The translations under genes were made by a program, and so were the position numbers. Under the pieces are notes generated by a model, which was given only the letters and a program-made list of their open reading frames with translations, had not been told where the DNA came from and did not search any database. DNA of 64,000 nt from the NCBI RefSeq assembly GCF_900141785.1, contig NZ_FQYP01000002.1, forward strand, positions 62,001 through 126,000, written 5' to 3'. Numbering within the stretch: position 1 is the first letter of the stretch; the number at the start of each line of letters is the position of its first letter. Positions 62,757 to 64,000 of the stretch are shown here, piece after piece. Origin of the DNA: Aquimarina spongiae (GTDB lineage Bacteria > Bacteroidota > Bacteroidia > Flavobacteriales > Flavobacteriaceae).

Positions 62757-63073
62757 CTAAGAGCATAAAACACAAGCACTTCATTTACTGTGTATTAATT
62801 TAATGTTATCAAAATAATTTTTCATTTGATCATGGTTATTTTGCGAATAAATATGCTATTTTTGCAGCGTTCAAATAGAACTGCTTTTTGATTTTAAGGT
62901 ATTATTTAGTAATTAGTTTTTTGAGTTTATTCTCTTCTTGCCTTTTTTATTTCATTATTACTTTATTTTTTTAAGTGTTTAGGATGATATTATAACTATT
63001 ATAATGAGCTCTAAATTTTATTAAGAAGAACTGTTTGAACACGATAACATTTAATAATTTAAAATTTAGTAAG
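62757..63073 (+). promoter_or_regulatory. Long leader of the cold-shock gene
   Basis: A -7 octamer TATTTTTG lies at 62857-62864, giving a leader of about 200 bases before the csp ATG if used. No -33 box at the usual distance is clear. Long structured leaders are normal for cspA-type mRNAs. Confidence 0.45.
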
Positions 63074-63265
63074 ATGCAAGAAGGCACAGTAAAATTTTTT
63101 AACGACTCAAAAGGATTTGGGTTCATTTCATCAGAATCAGGACAAGATATTTTTGTACATGTAACTGGTTTAATAGATGAAATAAGAGAGAATGACAAAG
63201 TTGAATTCGAAACCGAACAAGGAAAAAAAGGATTAAACGCTGTTAATGTTAAAGTGATTTCATAA
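63074..63265 (+). CDS. Cold-shock domain protein
   Basis: ATG 63074 gives 63 residues, the standard CspA-type length. MQEGTVKFFNDSKGFGFISSE carries RNP1 (KGFGFI), QDIFVHV is RNP2, and the OB-fold ends in GLNAVNVKVIS. It binds single-stranded RNA and acts as an RNA chaperone. Upstream codons to 63035 would add only 13 residues. Confidence 0.92.
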   Translation: MQEGTVKFFNDSKGFGFISSESGQDIFVHVTGLIDEIRENDKVEFETEQGKKGLNAVNVKVIS

Positions 63266-63303
63266 TTCAAATTATCTGATCATTTTAAAAAGTGAAAAAT
63301 ATT

Positions 63304-63340
63304 ACAAAGATTGTCTCGCAAAGACAATCTTTGTTGTTTA
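63304..63340 (+). terminator. Terminator after the cold-shock gene
   Basis: ACAAAGATTGTCT pairs with AGACAATCTTTGT (13 pairs, five-base loop) and a short T-rich tail. Confidence 0.82.
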
Positions 63341-63389
63341 TATTGCTGTCTTTATTTTATACTATTAAAAGGTAAAGATTCAATATTTC

Positions 63390-63899
63390 TTATTCTCTTA
63401 TTGGCAGCATGTCCGAAGTATCTACAGGAAAACTGTCGTATTTGTTATATAATTTCAAATACTTTTTGGGATTGATAGGAACTTCGTTTAAGGTTTCGTA
63501 CAATCCTCTAAAAAACCCTTCACGTTTTTGCGATGGATTAAATACCAGGCTTAGTTTCACCGTCTCATTAGTATCATTTTTAAATCCATGTGGTGTAAAT
63601 CTTGGAATGTAAGCCACTGTGCCCGGATGGGCTTGCATTTCTTTATCTCCAACTTGCATCGTTAAAACTCCTTCGTTTACGATAAAGGTTTCGTCCATAA
63701 ATCGATGATAGTGTAGCTTTGCACCAATGGCCATTGGAGGTAAGGTAATTTCATAAATCCCTAATTGATCATTTGATATTTCGCTGGTCACTTTGAAGGT
63801 TATCGAAATGGTTTCCAATTCTAGTTTTTCTCCTTGTTCTGGAGCTACAATCACTGCTTCACTTTCCAGTTGATCATTAAAATAATCTGTCTTTTTCAT
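63390..63899 (-). CDS. Cupin domain protein
   Basis: A 169-residue cupin with AKLHYHRFMDETFIVNEGVLTM (H-x-H and E) and GTVAYIPRFTPHGFKN (second motif). A metal could bind the three His and Glu. It abuts the partial gene upstream with no spacer, implying an operon. Confidence 0.8.
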   Translation of the reverse strand: MKKTDYFNDQLESEAVIVAPEQGEKLELETISITFKVTSEISNDQLGIYEITLPPMAIGAKLHYHRFMDETFIVNEGVLTMQVGDKEMQAHPGTVAYIPRFTPHGFKNDTNETVKLSLVFNPSQKREGFFRGLYETLNEVPINPKKYLKLYNKYDSFPVDTSDMLPIRE

Positions 63900-63998
63900 T
63901 TATCGTGTTTTTAGTATTTCTAGTATTTGTTCTTTTTGACGGTTTAGATTTTCCTGAAGAATGTTTGGATGCGCCGTCCCTTCTAGCGAGAAAATGGC
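63900..63998 (-). CDS. Unidentified protein, C-terminal end (partial)
   Basis: The minus-strand frame runs from the window edge to a TAA at 63902-63900 and reads AIFSLEGTAHPN... to ...EILKTR, 32 residues. The stop is directly before the cupin ATG. Too little is visible to name a family. Confidence 0.5.
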   Translation of the reverse strand, partial: AIFSLEGTAHPNILQENLNRQKEQILEILKTR

Positions 63999-64000
63999 CT

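Noticed and set aside
1-64000. Search by eye for tRNA, rRNA, CRISPR repeats, insertion sequences and integrases
   Set aside because: No cloverleaf, repeat-spacer array, transposase or integrase reading frame was found.

Overview
The window is AT-rich DNA that looks like the chromosome of a marine Flavobacteriaceae member; Aquimarina or a close relative is my guess, from gene content only. The signs are an alpha-amylase with a type IX secretion (Por) tail, a TonB-dependent receptor with its DUF4249 lipoprotein, Bacteroidota promoters of the TTG-N19/20-TAnnTTTG type, few Shine-Dalgarno sites and many short lipoprotein signals. I see no rRNA, tRNA, CRISPR array, prophage or insertion sequence.

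Layout. 0-8.4 kb: the end of purL, then a fatty-acid degradation locus made of a long-chain acyl-CoA synthetase and a marR-fadN-fadA-fadE operon. Two related palindromes mark the synthetase and marR promoters. 8.5-14.5 kb: a phospholipase A2-like lipoprotein, a modular secreted alpha-amylase, a CBM9-type lipoprotein and an MFS transporter. 14.5-24.9 kb: a beta-propeller/NTF2 fusion, a four-gene TonB receptor operon, an M28 peptidase and an esterase. 24.9-30.3 kb: a minus-strand run of secreted enzymes and small exported proteins. 30.3-38.4 kb: an AraC regulator, an ECF sigma operon, a methyltransferase, an FAD monooxygenase, a cupin and a four-domain ABM/SnoaL lipoprotein. 38.5-54 kb: an accessory stretch of one-component regulators (three AraC, two Crp/Fnr, one HxlR) interleaved with oxidoreductases and small ligand-binding proteins. 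54-58 kb: an ECF sigma gene followed by an operon of three START-fold (SRPBCC) proteins and one NTF2-fold protein. 58-64 kb: a major-royal-jelly-type lipoprotein, DinB, OsmC, ACT, ArsR, LysE, a divergent bS21 paralogue, a cold-shock protein and a cupin.

The most informative signals are regulatory. (1) Four promoters share GTAAC-N15-G(T/C)ATC. They precede both ECF-sigma-encoding units and two positions in the SRPBCC operon, which points to autoregulated ECF circuits and gives the SRPBCC/NTF2 genes a regulon. (2) A 23-bp element, identical but for one base, overlaps the -33 box of the nitroreductase and of the royal-jelly-type gene 17 kb away. Both have the same 20-base spacer to a TAnnTTTG -7 box, and the first is divergent from an HxlR regulator with paired N-terminal cysteines. 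(3) A near-consensus CRP-type palindrome lies upstream of the DoxX-tautomerase-NTF2 operon, beside a Crp/Fnr protein whose recognition helix has the CRP residues. (4) A 23-bp element with one mismatch recurs upstream of the PLA2-like/amylase pair and of the M28 peptidase.

Functions come from recognised motifs and domain order, with no database search. Start codons were moved downstream of the longest open frame where a signal peptide, terminator or ATG argued for it, and this is noted in each entry.
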